A stretch of 64,000 nt of DNA from an uncultured Alphaproteobacteria bacterium (GTDB lineage: Bacteria > Pseudomonadota > Alphaproteobacteria > RF32 > CAG-239), in assembly GCA_934255405.1 (NCBI GenBank), contig CAKQNT010000003.1:62001-126000 (forward strand). Reading direction: 5' to 3'. Positions 41,826 through 50,327 of the stretch are shown here, piece after piece (within the stretch, counting starts at the first letter, position 1; each line of letters opens with the position of its first letter). Made by a program: the position numbers and the translations under genes. The notes below the pieces were generated by a model, which did no database searches, was not told where the DNA came from, and saw nothing but the letters and a program-made list of their open reading frames with translations.

Positions 41826-41997
41826 TAAGTCTTCCCCGTCAAGGGGGAGGACTTATTGGGATTAAATTTTTAAACGGGCACTGTCCCGAACAACGAACAT
41901 AGTGAGTTGTGAGTAACAGTTTGCGAATGCCACTGGGCGCTGCCCAGCGAGTAACAGCTTGCCTATCGCTGTGCGCGTTCGCACCCGCCGTTGCGGG
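41826..41997. repeat. Repeat cluster between the flagellin and topA genes
   Basis: An inverted copy of the CCCC-GTCAA-GGGG element (41829-41848) is followed by CTGTCCCGAACAACGAACAT through GAGTAACAGTTTGCGAATGC and the hairpin CTGGGCGCTGCCCAG (41933-41947). A second GCGAGTAACAGCTTGC unit and two small hairpins follow (GTGCGCGTTCGCAC, CCCGCCGTTGCGGG). The last hairpin ends at 41997, one base before the complement of the topA stop codon. Confidence 0.8.
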
Positions 41998-44457
41998 TTA
42001 TTTTTTTGCTGTGCCGTTAACTACCTGCAGAGCTTCTTCAAAAGTCGGTTCTTTTTCTTTCAAAGCCTTGGGCAGAGCATAATTAACTCTTCCACACTTA
42101 AGATACGGACCATATCGTCCGGTCAATAAATGAATCTCCATTTTGTTTTTGGGATTAATCCCCAAAACCTTGCCGCTTGGGCGCTCGGGAGCTCCTGCCA
42201 GAAGTTCTTTGGCACGCTCCAACGTAATGTTAAAGATATTGTCGTTTCCGCGCAAAGATTGCGATTTATTTCCTTGCTTGATATATGGACCAAACTTGCC
42301 GCTGTTGACGCTGATGTCTTCACCCAAATCAAATGGCAGAGAGAGCAGACGGGAGGCCTGTTCTGATGTCAATTCTTCGGGAACGATTCCCTTGGGCAGA
42401 GCAGAGCGTTTAGGCTTCTCTGTTGTGGCGGTTGCGTCTTCACCTAACTGAACATAATATCCGTACGGACCTTTTTTCAGGTACATTTTCAATCCATTCA
42501 GCTCGCCGACAACCTTATCTTCTGGATTTGGGGCTTTAGTTGTTGCGGCGGCCTCTTCATCAGCCGTGTCCACCAACGGTTTGGTATATTTGCATTCCGG
42601 ATAATTTGAGCAGCCGATAAATGCGCCATAACGACCGAGTTTAATGCTTAGACGTCCTTTGCCGCACTCCGGACACACCCGCGGATCAGACCCGTCTTCA
42701 CGCGGCGGAAACAGGTGATGTGCCAAAACCTCGTCAATCTTGTCAATCACTTCGCTGATTTGCAGAGGTTTAACCGCGTCAATGTTTTTGATAAACTTAA
42801 CCCAAAAACCGTGGAGCAGTTTTTTCCATTCCATCTCGCCGGCCGAAACATCATCCAAAAACTCTTCCAGCTGAGCGGTGAAATCATATTCCACATATTT
42901 TTTGAAAAAGTTTTCCAAGAATACCGTCACAATACGACCGCGATCTTCCGGAATAAAGCGCAGTTTTTCCACCCGAACATATTTGCGCTCCTGCAATACG
43001 GCAATAATTGTGGCGTATGTAGAAGGACGTCCGATTCCAAGTTCCTCAAGTTTTTTGACCAAACTGGCTTCTGTAAACCGCGGGGGCGGAGTGGTAAAGT
43101 GCTGTTCGGGAGTAATCGCGCCTTTGTCTACTGCTTCTCCTTCGTTAACATTAGGCAAAATACGGTTGTCGTCATCATCATCGGCATCGTCTTTTGATTC
43201 TTGATAGAGTTTTAAGAAACCGTCAAAGTCAATTACCTGACCATTGGCGCGCAAAATAATCTGCTTGTCGCCGGAGATTGAATCAATAACCACTTTATCT
43301 AAAATTGCCGGATTCATTTGGCAGGCAACGGTACGTTTCCAAATCAGCTCATAGAGTTTGTAAGCATCGCTGTCTAGCTTGACTTCCATCTTTTTGGGCG
43401 TGTTCATCACATCAGAAGGACGAATTGCCTCGTGCGCTTCTTGAGCGTTTTTAGACTTGGTTTTATACTCTTTTGGCACTTTGGGCAGATAAGCCTCTCC
43501 AAAATACTTCAAAATCGCGTCACGGCAGGCGGCTATAGCCTCTTTAGAAAGGTTAACTGCATCAGTACGCATATAGGTTATAAGACCGTCTTCATACAGC
43601 TTTTGCGCTATTTGCATGGTTTTTTTTGCGCTAAACCGCAATTTACGAGCTGCTTCTTGTTGCAGGGTAGAGGTTGTAAACGGCGGCGCCGGATAGCGAT
43701 TGGCTTTTTTGCGTTCAACACTCAAGATGCTGAAACTTTGCGTCTCTATTTTGGCTTTTGCTTCTTGAGCTTTTGCCTCTGAATTGATGTCAAATTTTTC
43801 CAGCTTTTTATTGTCCAGCTGTATCAAACGAGATTTAATCAGAGCCTGAGCAGAAGTCATTAAGTCGACATCGATTGTCCAATATTCTTCTGATTTAAAT
43901 TTTTCAATTTCATTTTCGCGGTCACAAATCAGGCGCAAAGCAACAGATTGCACTCTTCCTGCGGACTTAGATCCCGGAAGCTTGCGCCACAAAACCGGAG
44001 AAAGCGTAAAACCCACCAGATAATCCAAAGCGCGTCGCGCCATATAGGCAGAAACCAGATTATCGTCTATCTGCCGCGGATTCTTAATCGCTTCGGTAAT
44101 CGCAGATTTGGTAATTTCATGAAATACCACGCGCTCAATTTTTTTGTCTTTAAGTAACTTCTTTGCTTTTAATTCTTCCAAAATATGCCATGCAATTGCC
44201 TCTCCCTCTCTATCCGGGTCGGATGCAAGGACAATCGTATCGCATTGTTTTACGGCTTTTACAATATCCGCCAAACGTTTTTTGCCGCCTGCAGAAAGCT
44301 CCCATGTCATTGCAAAGTCTTCATCCGGATTAACCGAACCGTCTTTACTCGGCAAATCTCTGATATGCCCGAAACTGGCCAGAACCTGATAATCTTTACC
44401 CAGATATTTGTTGATTGTTTTGGCTTTTGCGGGAGACTCAACTATAACTAACTTCAT
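41998..44457 (-). CDS. topA: DNA topoisomerase I
   Basis: This type IA topoisomerase relaxes negative supercoils. The Toprim domain is at residues 1-115 (IVESPAKAKTI; LASDPDREGEAIAWH), and the catalytic tyrosine is Tyr295 in GLITYMRTDA. One zinc-ribbon repeat (CPECGKGRLSIK ... CSNYPECKY, near residue 600) and further C-terminal repeats (GRYGPYLKCG) follow. The length of 819 residues is usual for Alphaproteobacteria. It lies 11 bases after dprA. A repeat hairpin abuts the stop codon. Confidence 0.96.
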   Translation of the reverse strand: MKLVIVESPAKAKTINKYLGKDYQVLASFGHIRDLPSKDGSVNPDEDFAMTWELSAGGKKRLADIVKAVKQCDTIVLASDPDREGEAIAWHILEELKAKKLLKDKKIERVVFHEITKSAITEAIKNPRQIDDNLVSAYMARRALDYLVGFTLSPVLWRKLPGSKSAGRVQSVALRLICDRENEIEKFKSEEYWTIDVDLMTSAQALIKSRLIQLDNKKLEKFDINSEAKAQEAKAKIETQSFSILSVERKKANRYPAPPFTTSTLQQEAARKLRFSAKKTMQIAQKLYEDGLITYMRTDAVNLSKEAIAACRDAILKYFGEAYLPKVPKEYKTKSKNAQEAHEAIRPSDVMNTPKKMEVKLDSDAYKLYELIWKRTVACQMNPAILDKVVIDSISGDKQIILRANGQVIDFDGFLKLYQESKDDADDDDDNRILPNVNEGEAVDKGAITPEQHFTTPPPRFTEASLVKKLEELGIGRPSTYATIIAVLQERKYVRVEKLRFIPEDRGRIVTVFLENFFKKYVEYDFTAQLEEFLDDVSAGEMEWKKLLHGFWVKFIKNIDAVKPLQISEVIDKIDEVLAHHLFPPREDGSDPRVCPECGKGRLSIKLGRYGAFIGCSNYPECKYTKPLVDTADEEAAATTKAPNPEDKVVGELNGLKMYLKKGPYGYYVQLGEDATATTEKPKRSALPKGIVPEELTSEQASRLLSLPFDLGEDISVNSGKFGPYIKQGNKSQSLRGNDNIFNITLERAKELLAGAPERPSGKVLGINPKNKMEIHLLTGRYGPYLKCGRVNYALPKALKEKEPTFEEALQVVNGTAKK

Positions 44458-44468
44458 ATTTTACCTGC

Positions 44469-45590
44469 TTATTTTTGTTTTATTAGCGCTACTTTATTGC
44501 CGCTTTGGCGTTCGATTCTGCCGTCCATTTCCAGCTCCAGAAGGTCAAGAGCAACTTGTGCCGCATCTAGTCCGCTGGTTCTGATAATCTCGTCCACATA
44601 TACTCCATCAGCGTTCAAATAGTCAATGATTTTTGTTTGCGCCGGCAAATCGTCTGCTAATGATTGCTCAGTCGGCGCGAGATTAAATTCACTTTGAATT
44701 TCAAGTTTGCGTGGTTTGTTTGGCAAATTTTTTCGGCTGTGGAGAACTCTGGTTATATCATCAGCATTTTCCACCAAATGGGCGCCTTCTTTTATCAGTT
44801 TATTGGGGCCAAGGCTGCGCGGTTCGCTGGGCGCCCCCGGTACGGCAAACAATTCTCTGCCGTATTCGGCGGCCAGTTGCGCAGTAATCAGCGAGCCGGA
44901 CTTGAGAGTTGCTTCCACCACCAGAGTTCCTTGTGATATAGCCGCCACAATTTTGTTGCGCCTTGGAAAATTGTTGGCTTGAGGTATGGTCCCAGGCAAA
45001 AATTCCGATATCAGGCACCCGTGTTCGGCAATTTGCGCATACAAGTCGGTGTTTTCCTCCGGATACGGCACATCTACTCCGGTGCCAAGCACGGCAATTG
45101 TTCCTCCGCTTTGTTGCAGAGCGTAGAGGGCACCTTTGTGTGCGGCGGCGTCAATTCCTCTGGCCATGCCGGAAACCACCATAACGCCTGCGTTAGTCAG
45201 ATCATAGGCGATTCGCGAGGCGGTTTTGCGCCCGTTAATAGAGGCATTGCGCGCCCCGACAATAGATACGCTTAACGGATTGTTTAGGCACTTGGCGTTG
45301 CCGCGCGCAAAAAGCACCGGCGGAGCGTCATTTAGACCACACAATGCCTTTGGATAATTCATATCGTTATATGATATTACGGAAATTCCCATTGACTGAG
45401 CTTTTTCCGCTACTGCAATGGCTTTATCTCTTGCCCATAGTCTGACTCTTTTAAGGCTGCCGATATTATCAATCGCTGCCTTTGGCGAGCCGAATTTGTC
45501 AATGAGTTTATAAAAGGTGACCGGCCCCAGATTATCTGAGTTTATAAGTTGTATAATATCAACAATTTCTTCTGAGGCGCTCACCGTCAA
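44469..45590 (-). CDS. dprA: DNA-processing protein DprA
   Basis: DprA binds incoming single-stranded DNA and loads RecA during natural transformation; it is also kept in bacteria not known to be competent. The 373 residues have an N-terminal helical domain, the Rossmann-like core with SIVGARNASINGRKTA and VSGMARGIDAAAHKGAL (about 115-165), and FPRRNKIVAAIS, then a C-terminal winged-helix (from residue 300). It sits between plsY and topA, a conserved alphaproteobacterial order, 3 bases after plsY. comEC is also in this window. Confidence 0.94.
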   Translation of the reverse strand: MTVSASEEIVDIIQLINSDNLGPVTFYKLIDKFGSPKAAIDNIGSLKRVRLWARDKAIAVAEKAQSMGISVISYNDMNYPKALCGLNDAPPVLFARGNAKCLNNPLSVSIVGARNASINGRKTASRIAYDLTNAGVMVVSGMARGIDAAAHKGALYALQQSGGTIAVLGTGVDVPYPEENTDLYAQIAEHGCLISEFLPGTIPQANNFPRRNKIVAAISQGTLVVEATLKSGSLITAQLAAEYGRELFAVPGAPSEPRSLGPNKLIKEGAHLVENADDITRVLHSRKNLPNKPRKLEIQSEFNLAPTEQSLADDLPAQTKIIDYLNADGVYVDEIIRTSGLDAAQVALDLLELEMDGRIERQSGNKVALIKQK

Positions 45591-45593
45591 ATC

Positions 45594-46232
45594 CTATTTC
45601 TTAAGTTTGATTTTGCTTTCTTCACCTTTGAGCAAACGAGCAATATTGGCGTGATGACGAACCAAAATCAGTAAGCAAATAAAAGTATAAAACACCGCAT
45701 GCAGTTCATCGCTGAGATAATATGCAAAAAACGGCACAAACAAAACCGCGGTAATTGCCGAAAGCGAAGAGTAGCGGAATGTGAATGCCATTATCAGCCA
45801 TACCAGCAATGCCAACAGGGCAATTTGCGGATTAATAACCAATACAAAACCAAAAGCAGAGGCTACGCCTTTGCCGCCCTTAAACTTGAGCCAAATTGGA
45901 AAGTTATGCCCGAAAATTGCGCAAGTTCCGGCAATCAGAGCCGCCATAGTAGAATAGTTGGTGCTGATTCCAAACAACTCATAAGCCTCATCTCCGGCAA
46001 GAGTTTTTGCTATATACGCCGCCAGTCCTGCTTTAGAAGCGTCTAGAATAACCGTTAGCAAGGCCAAAAGTTTGTTGCCTGTACGCAATACGTTGGTGGC
46101 GCCGATATTTCCGGAGCCGATTTTGCGGATATCACCATATCCGGCCAAAAAGCACAATACCAGACCAAAAGGAATTGAGCCGAGTAAATATCCGCCCAAT
46201 GCAGAGATACTAAAAATTTCATAAGTAGACAT
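45594..46232 (-). CDS. plsY: Acyl-phosphate:glycerol-3-phosphate acyltransferase
   Basis: PlsY is an inner-membrane enzyme that starts phospholipid synthesis by making lysophosphatidic acid. The 212 residues have five or six membrane segments. The motifs GSIPFG (18-23), GSGNIGATNVLRTG (39-52) and KFKGGKGVASAFG are characteristic. The short gap to dprA indicates an operon plsY-dprA-topA. It is divergent from pyrH across 156 bases. Confidence 0.95.
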   Translation of the reverse strand: MSTYEIFSISALGGYLLGSIPFGLVLCFLAGYGDIRKIGSGNIGATNVLRTGNKLLALLTVILDASKAGLAAYIAKTLAGDEAYELFGISTNYSTMAALIAGTCAIFGHNFPIWLKFKGGKGVASAFGFVLVINPQIALLALLVWLIMAFTFRYSSLSAITAVLFVPFFAYYLSDELHAVFYTFICLLILVRHHANIARLLKGEESKIKLKK

Positions 46233-46330
46233 GGTGTGTAAGTCCTTGCGGTTGTTAAAAAGATATTTATCTCTTAGCGCTTATTAGGCTCTTTGGCAAC
46301 CCTCTTTATGCATAAACCCATAAATAATTA

Positions 46331-46358
46331 ATGACAAATCAATTAAACTTGATAATAT
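46331..46358 (+). promoter_or_regulatory. Putative promoter for the pyrH cluster
   Basis: ATGACA (46331-46336) and TAATAT (46353-46358) are 16 bases apart, 30 bases before the pyrH ATG. Confidence 0.4.
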
Positions 46359-46388
46359 TAAGAAAACAAATTTGCAAAAGGTTTAGAA

Positions 46389-47099
46389 ATGAAACCGCTC
46401 TATAAACGTATCTTGCTCAAGCTTTCCGGTGAAGGATTGATGGGTGACAAAAGCTTCGGAATGTCTGCCGAGGTTATTAAAGATTTGGCCGAACAGATAA
46501 AAGAAGTCCGCGACAGCGGCGTTGAGGTTTGTATCGTTGTTGGCGGGGGCAATATCTTCCGCGGAGCCAAAGAGGCCTCAAAAGGAATGAACCGCACGGT
46601 GGCAGATCAGGTGGGGATGCTTGCAACGGTTATGAATGCGCTTTATATTCAAAATGCATTGGAGGCAATCGGTGCTCCGGCTCGTGTGTTGTCAGGGCTT
46701 AGTATTCCGCAGGTATGCGAAACTTATATGTACAGACGCGCTCTGCGCCATCTGGAAAAAGGGCGGATTATCATCTTTGCCGGTGGAACCGGTAATCCAT
46801 ATTTTACAACCGACACCGGAGCGGCGCTGCGAGCTTCCGAGATGCAGTGCGAGGCTCTGCTTAAGGCTACTCAGGTTGATGGCGTATATAGTGCTGATCC
46901 CAAAAAAGATAAAAATGCTCAAAAATATGATGTTATCAATTATGATGAGGTTATCCAAAAGGGGCTGGCTGTGATGGATCTGACCGCAGTTGCTTTGGCT
47001 AAAGAAAACAATATTCCGATTGTGGTTTTTAGCCAGCATGGCGCAAAGGCTCTTAAAGATGCTGTTTGCGGCAAAGGAAAATTTACAATTATCAAATAA
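46389..47099 (+). CDS. pyrH: UMP kinase
   Basis: The enzyme phosphorylates UMP to UDP in pyrimidine synthesis. The 236 residues fit the amino acid kinase family: RILLKLSGEGLMG at the start, VVGGGNIFRG near residue 55, FAGGTGNPYFTTDTGAALRA near 135, and DGVYSADPKKD. The usual upstream rpsB and tsf genes are absent here. It opens the cluster that ends with lpxB; frr follows 11 bases after its stop. Confidence 0.96.
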   Translation: MKPLYKRILLKLSGEGLMGDKSFGMSAEVIKDLAEQIKEVRDSGVEVCIVVGGGNIFRGAKEASKGMNRTVADQVGMLATVMNALYIQNALEAIGAPARVLSGLSIPQVCETYMYRRALRHLEKGRIIIFAGGTGNPYFTTDTGAALRASEMQCEALLKATQVDGVYSADPKKDKNAQKYDVINYDEVIQKGLAVMDLTAVALAKENNIPIVVFSQHGAKALKDAVCGKGKFTIIK

Positions 47100-47110
47100 A
47101 AGAGGTAAAA

Positions 47111-47674
47111 ATGTCTGATTTTAATTCTATCAAAACCGATACTAAGGGACGCATGGATAAAACTCTCGATTCTCTAAAAGGGGAGTTTGGCAGTTTGCGC
47201 GCCGGACGAGCCCATGTCAGCCTGCTGGATGGGATTATGGTTGAGGCTTATGGCTCTCCCACACCTTTGGCACAGGTTGGCACTATTTCGGTTCCTGATG
47301 CTCGTACGCTTTCGGTTAGCGTATGGGACAGAGGCTTGGCCAAGGCGGTAGAAAAAGCCATTATGGAATCTGATTTGGGGCTGAATCCTGCTTCGGACGG
47401 ACAGCTGATTCGTATTCCGATTCCGCCGTTGTCGGAAGAGCGCCGCAAAGAATTGCTAAAAGTAGCCGGCAAATATGCCGAGAACAACAAAGTGGCGATT
47501 CGCAATGTTCGCCGCGACGCCTTAGATGAAGTTAAAAAACTCAAGAAGGATAATGCCATTTCTGAAGATGACGAAAAGCGTTTTGAAAATGAAATTCAGA
47601 AACTCACCGATGAAGCCATCAAAAAAATCGATGAGATGATGGCGCAAAAAGAAAAAGATATTATGCAGGTATAA
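47111..47674 (+). CDS. frr: Ribosome recycling factor
   Basis: RRF splits the ribosome after termination together with EF-G. The 187 residues match the family length: MDKTLDSLKGEFGSLRAGRA near the start, IPIPPLSEERRKELLK in the middle and a long C-terminal helix. AGAGG lies 5-6 bases before the ATG at 47111. The open frame extends upstream into pyrH, but those residues are not part of the family. Confidence 0.96.
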   Translation: MSDFNSIKTDTKGRMDKTLDSLKGEFGSLRAGRAHVSLLDGIMVEAYGSPTPLAQVGTISVPDARTLSVSVWDRGLAKAVEKAIMESDLGLNPASDGQLIRIPIPPLSEERRKELLKVAGKYAENNKVAIRNVRRDALDEVKKLKKDNAISEDDEKRFENEIQKLTDEAIKKIDEMMAQKEKDIMQV

Positions 47675-47687
47675 GGGTTTTTGTGTC

Positions 47688-48398
47688 GTGAGTTCTAGTC
47701 AACAACCGCCGCAGCACATTGCTATTATTATGGACGGCAACGGTCGCTGGGCAAAAAAACGCGGCTTGCCTCGGTTGGCCGGTCACCGCAAGGGCGCTGA
47801 AACTTTGCAAAATATTGTCCGCGCTGCCGGTGAACTGGGGGTAAAATATCTGACCGTGTATGCCTTCTCTACTGAGAATTGGCAACGCGATCCGGAGGAG
47901 GTTTCCGGTTTGATGGATTTGTTGCGTCAATACCTGAAATCGGAGTTTAAGGAGATTCAGGAAAACGGCGTGCGTATCATCTTTATAGGTGAACGCAATA
48001 TGCTGGCGGCCGATATTGCGGAGCAGATGTTCAAGATTGAGCATGATACCGCCAAAAACGACAAGCTGACCCTGTGCATTGCCTTGAGCTACGGCTCCAG
48101 ACAAGAGATTGTGGCTGCGGCGCAAAAGATTGCCGCTTGTGCGCAAAAAGGGGACATAGTTATTGAGGATATTGATGCCAAATTATTTTCGAGTATGCTC
48201 TATACCAAAGATATTCCGGATCCGGACTTGGTAATTCGCACCAGTGGAGAACAGCGCTTGAGCAATTATTTGCTTTGGCAGGTTGCTTATTCGGAGTTTG
48301 CGTTTACGCCGACTTATTGGCCGGATTTTAGCAAGGAAGAATTGCAAAAAATTATTACCGATTATACCCAACGGGAGAGAAGATATGGAAAAAACTAA
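47688..48398 (+). CDS. uppS: Undecaprenyl diphosphate synthase
   Basis: This cis-prenyltransferase makes the C55 carrier lipid precursor for cell wall and LPS. The 236 residues start with GTG and quickly reach the active site IIMDGNGRWAKKRGLPRLAGH (residues 12-32; catalytic Asp in MDGNGRW). YLTVYAFSTENWQR and DLVIRTSGEQRLSNYLLWQ are family motifs. Its end overlaps the start of cdsA by 14 bases, showing coupled translation. Confidence 0.96.
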   Translation: MSSSQQPPQHIAIIMDGNGRWAKKRGLPRLAGHRKGAETLQNIVRAAGELGVKYLTVYAFSTENWQRDPEEVSGLMDLLRQYLKSEFKEIQENGVRIIFIGERNMLAADIAEQMFKIEHDTAKNDKLTLCIALSYGSRQEIVAAAQKIAACAQKGDIVIEDIDAKLFSSMLYTKDIPDPDLVIRTSGEQRLSNYLLWQVAYSEFAFTPTYWPDFSKEELQKIITDYTQRERRYGKN

Positions 48399-49173
48399 GT
48401 TGCAATCGTGGATAAAACGTATTGTTACCTCTTTGGTTTTAGCGCCGTCTGTAATTTGGTGCTTATACGCCGGATATCCGTTTATTCAGGTGCTGGCTCT
48501 GTTGGTAGGCGCTTTGCTCTCTTGGGAGTGGGCAAGAATGGTTCCCTCTGTCCGCGGTGCCACATTTGCCATGATATATATGTTCACAGTAACCATTGCA
48601 ATTGTTATGGGACCTGATTGGCCATATTTTGCAACTCTGGCTGGAGCTTTGGCGCTGACATGGCTAAAAGCCAAAGGTGAGGCGCGCCGCAATCTTTTGG
48701 TCTTGGGAGTGGCCTATGTTTCCATTGGGGTTGGCTCCATTATGTGGCTATATGAGCTGGTTGGATTTGCTGTTACCTTGTGGTTTATGATTGTTGTTTG
48801 GTCGGTAGATATCGGCGGCTTGTTGATAGGAACAACCCTCAGAGGTCCGAAACTCGCGCCCAAAATCAGCCCCAACAAAACTTGGTCTGGCTTGTTTGGC
48901 GGTATGCTGTTTTCGGTAATATTCGGCAATTTGTTCTGTTGGTTTGTCGGGGCTGGCGCTCATTTGGGCTACTACGGCACGCTGGCGGCAATTTTGGCGG
49001 TGGTTTCACAGATTGGAGATTTAGTTGAATCTCATATCAAGCGCTCTCTCAATCTCAAAGATTCCAGTGATCTTATCCCCGGACATGGTGGAATTTTTGA
49101 TCGTATTGATGGCATGATATTTGCGGCTCCGCTGGTATATATTTTGTTTCGCTACGTGTTGTATATTTTGTAA
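48385..49173 (+). CDS. cdsA: Phosphatidate cytidylyltransferase
   Basis: CdsA makes CDP-diacylglycerol in the inner membrane. The 262 residues have about seven hydrophobic segments. The C-terminal signature (KRSLNLKDSSDLIPGHGGIF followed by DRIDG) is diagnostic. The ATG at 48385 lies inside the uppS end and has GGGAGAG upstream; the long open frame that starts at 48283 is mostly uppS overlap. Confidence 0.95.
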   Translation: MEKTKLQSWIKRIVTSLVLAPSVIWCLYAGYPFIQVLALLVGALLSWEWARMVPSVRGATFAMIYMFTVTIAIVMGPDWPYFATLAGALALTWLKAKGEARRNLLVLGVAYVSIGVGSIMWLYELVGFAVTLWFMIVVWSVDIGGLLIGTTLRGPKLAPKISPNKTWSGLFGGMLFSVIFGNLFCWFVGAGAHLGYYGTLAAILAVVSQIGDLVESHIKRSLNLKDSSDLIPGHGGIFDRIDGMIFAAPLVYILFRYVLYIL

Positions 49174-49185
49174 GAAGGTTTGGCT

Positions 49186-50316
49186 ATGGATTGGCTGATT
49201 AATACGGCTTATTACGTAATCCCGTTTGTTGTTTTATTAGGCGTTTTGGTTTTTGTGCATGAGCTTGGACATTTTATGGTGGCCAGATTGTGCGGTGTTA
49301 GTGTTTCTCATTTTTCCATTGGTTTTGGCAAAAAATTGTGGAGCCGTGTAGATAAGCACGGAACCGAATGGCAGTTGGCCGCCATTCCTTTGGGCGGATA
49401 CTGCCGCTTTTTGGGAGATGAAGACGCCGCCAGTAGCGGAGACGGTACGGCAGATTTGTCTGATGAAGACAAAAAACACGCTTTTGCCACGCAAAATCCG
49501 TTTAAAAAATTGGCTATTGTTTTGGCCGGACCGGCGGCTAACTATCTGTTTGCAATAGTGGTGTTTGCCAGTATATTTTTCTTTTTGGGCAAGATGGATT
49601 TTCCGGCGGTTGTCGGTGAGGTGATTAAAGGAAGCGCTGCAGAAAGCGGTGGTATGCTTGCCGGTGATAAAGTTCTTAAGGTAAATGGCAAAAAAGTTGC
49701 GACTTTTACCGAACTTCGGCAAGAAGTTGATATGCATACAGAAGGTGATGTTAAGCTTGAAATCGAGCGTGACGGAAAAATCATGAATTTAGCTTTTCCG
49801 CTCAAGGTTGTGCCCTTAGAAACCGAGGTTAATCAGCCGCAAGAACCGCGCCCAATGCTTGGAGTGCGCTCTATCAGCGTGGTAGAGGTTATGCCGGAGG
49901 ACATATCTTTGCCGCAAGCGATTGTTGATGCCGCTGCCGAAACCTGGCGGATCACGGTGGTAACTCTGCGCGGTGTTGGGCAGATTGTTACCGGCAAACG
50001 TGATTCCGACGAGGTGGGCGGAATCTTGCGCATTGCCGAAATGTCCGGTGATATCAGCAAGCAAAACGGCATTTTGGATTTTGTTGCTTTTATGGCGCTG
50101 CTGTCCATCAACTTGGGGCTTATTAACCTGTTTCCCATTCCGTTGTTGGATGGTGGACATGTGGTAATCTATACCATAGAAATTATCGCTCGTCGCGAGA
50201 TTAACGCGCAAGCTAAGGAATATATTTTTAGATTTGGACTACTGGTGCTGGTTTCATTGATGTTGTTTGCCACATACAATGACTTTGCCCATTTGTTTAA
50301 ACGTTGGTTTTCGTAA
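49186..50316 (+). CDS. rseP: Site-2 protease RseP
   Basis: This inner-membrane zinc protease cuts membrane proteins such as anti-sigma factors and leftover signal peptides. The 376 residues have HELGH at 25-29 in the first membrane segment, a PDZ domain (about 130-205, VVGEVIKGSAAESGGMLAGD), and the NLFPIPLLDGGHV motif supplying the third zinc ligand. AAGAAGG before the ATG at 49186 decides the start over TTG at 49180. bamA starts 11 bases after its stop. Confidence 0.95.
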   Translation: MDWLINTAYYVIPFVVLLGVLVFVHELGHFMVARLCGVSVSHFSIGFGKKLWSRVDKHGTEWQLAAIPLGGYCRFLGDEDAASSGDGTADLSDEDKKHAFATQNPFKKLAIVLAGPAANYLFAIVVFASIFFFLGKMDFPAVVGEVIKGSAAESGGMLAGDKVLKVNGKKVATFTELRQEVDMHTEGDVKLEIERDGKIMNLAFPLKVVPLETEVNQPQEPRPMLGVRSISVVEVMPEDISLPQAIVDAAAETWRITVVTLRGVGQIVTGKRDSDEVGGILRIAEMSGDISKQNGILDFVAFMALLSINLGLINLFPIPLLDGGHVVIYTIEIIARREINAQAKEYIFRFGLLVLVSLMLFATYNDFAHLFKRWFS

Positions 50317-50327
50317 AGGAACAAACT

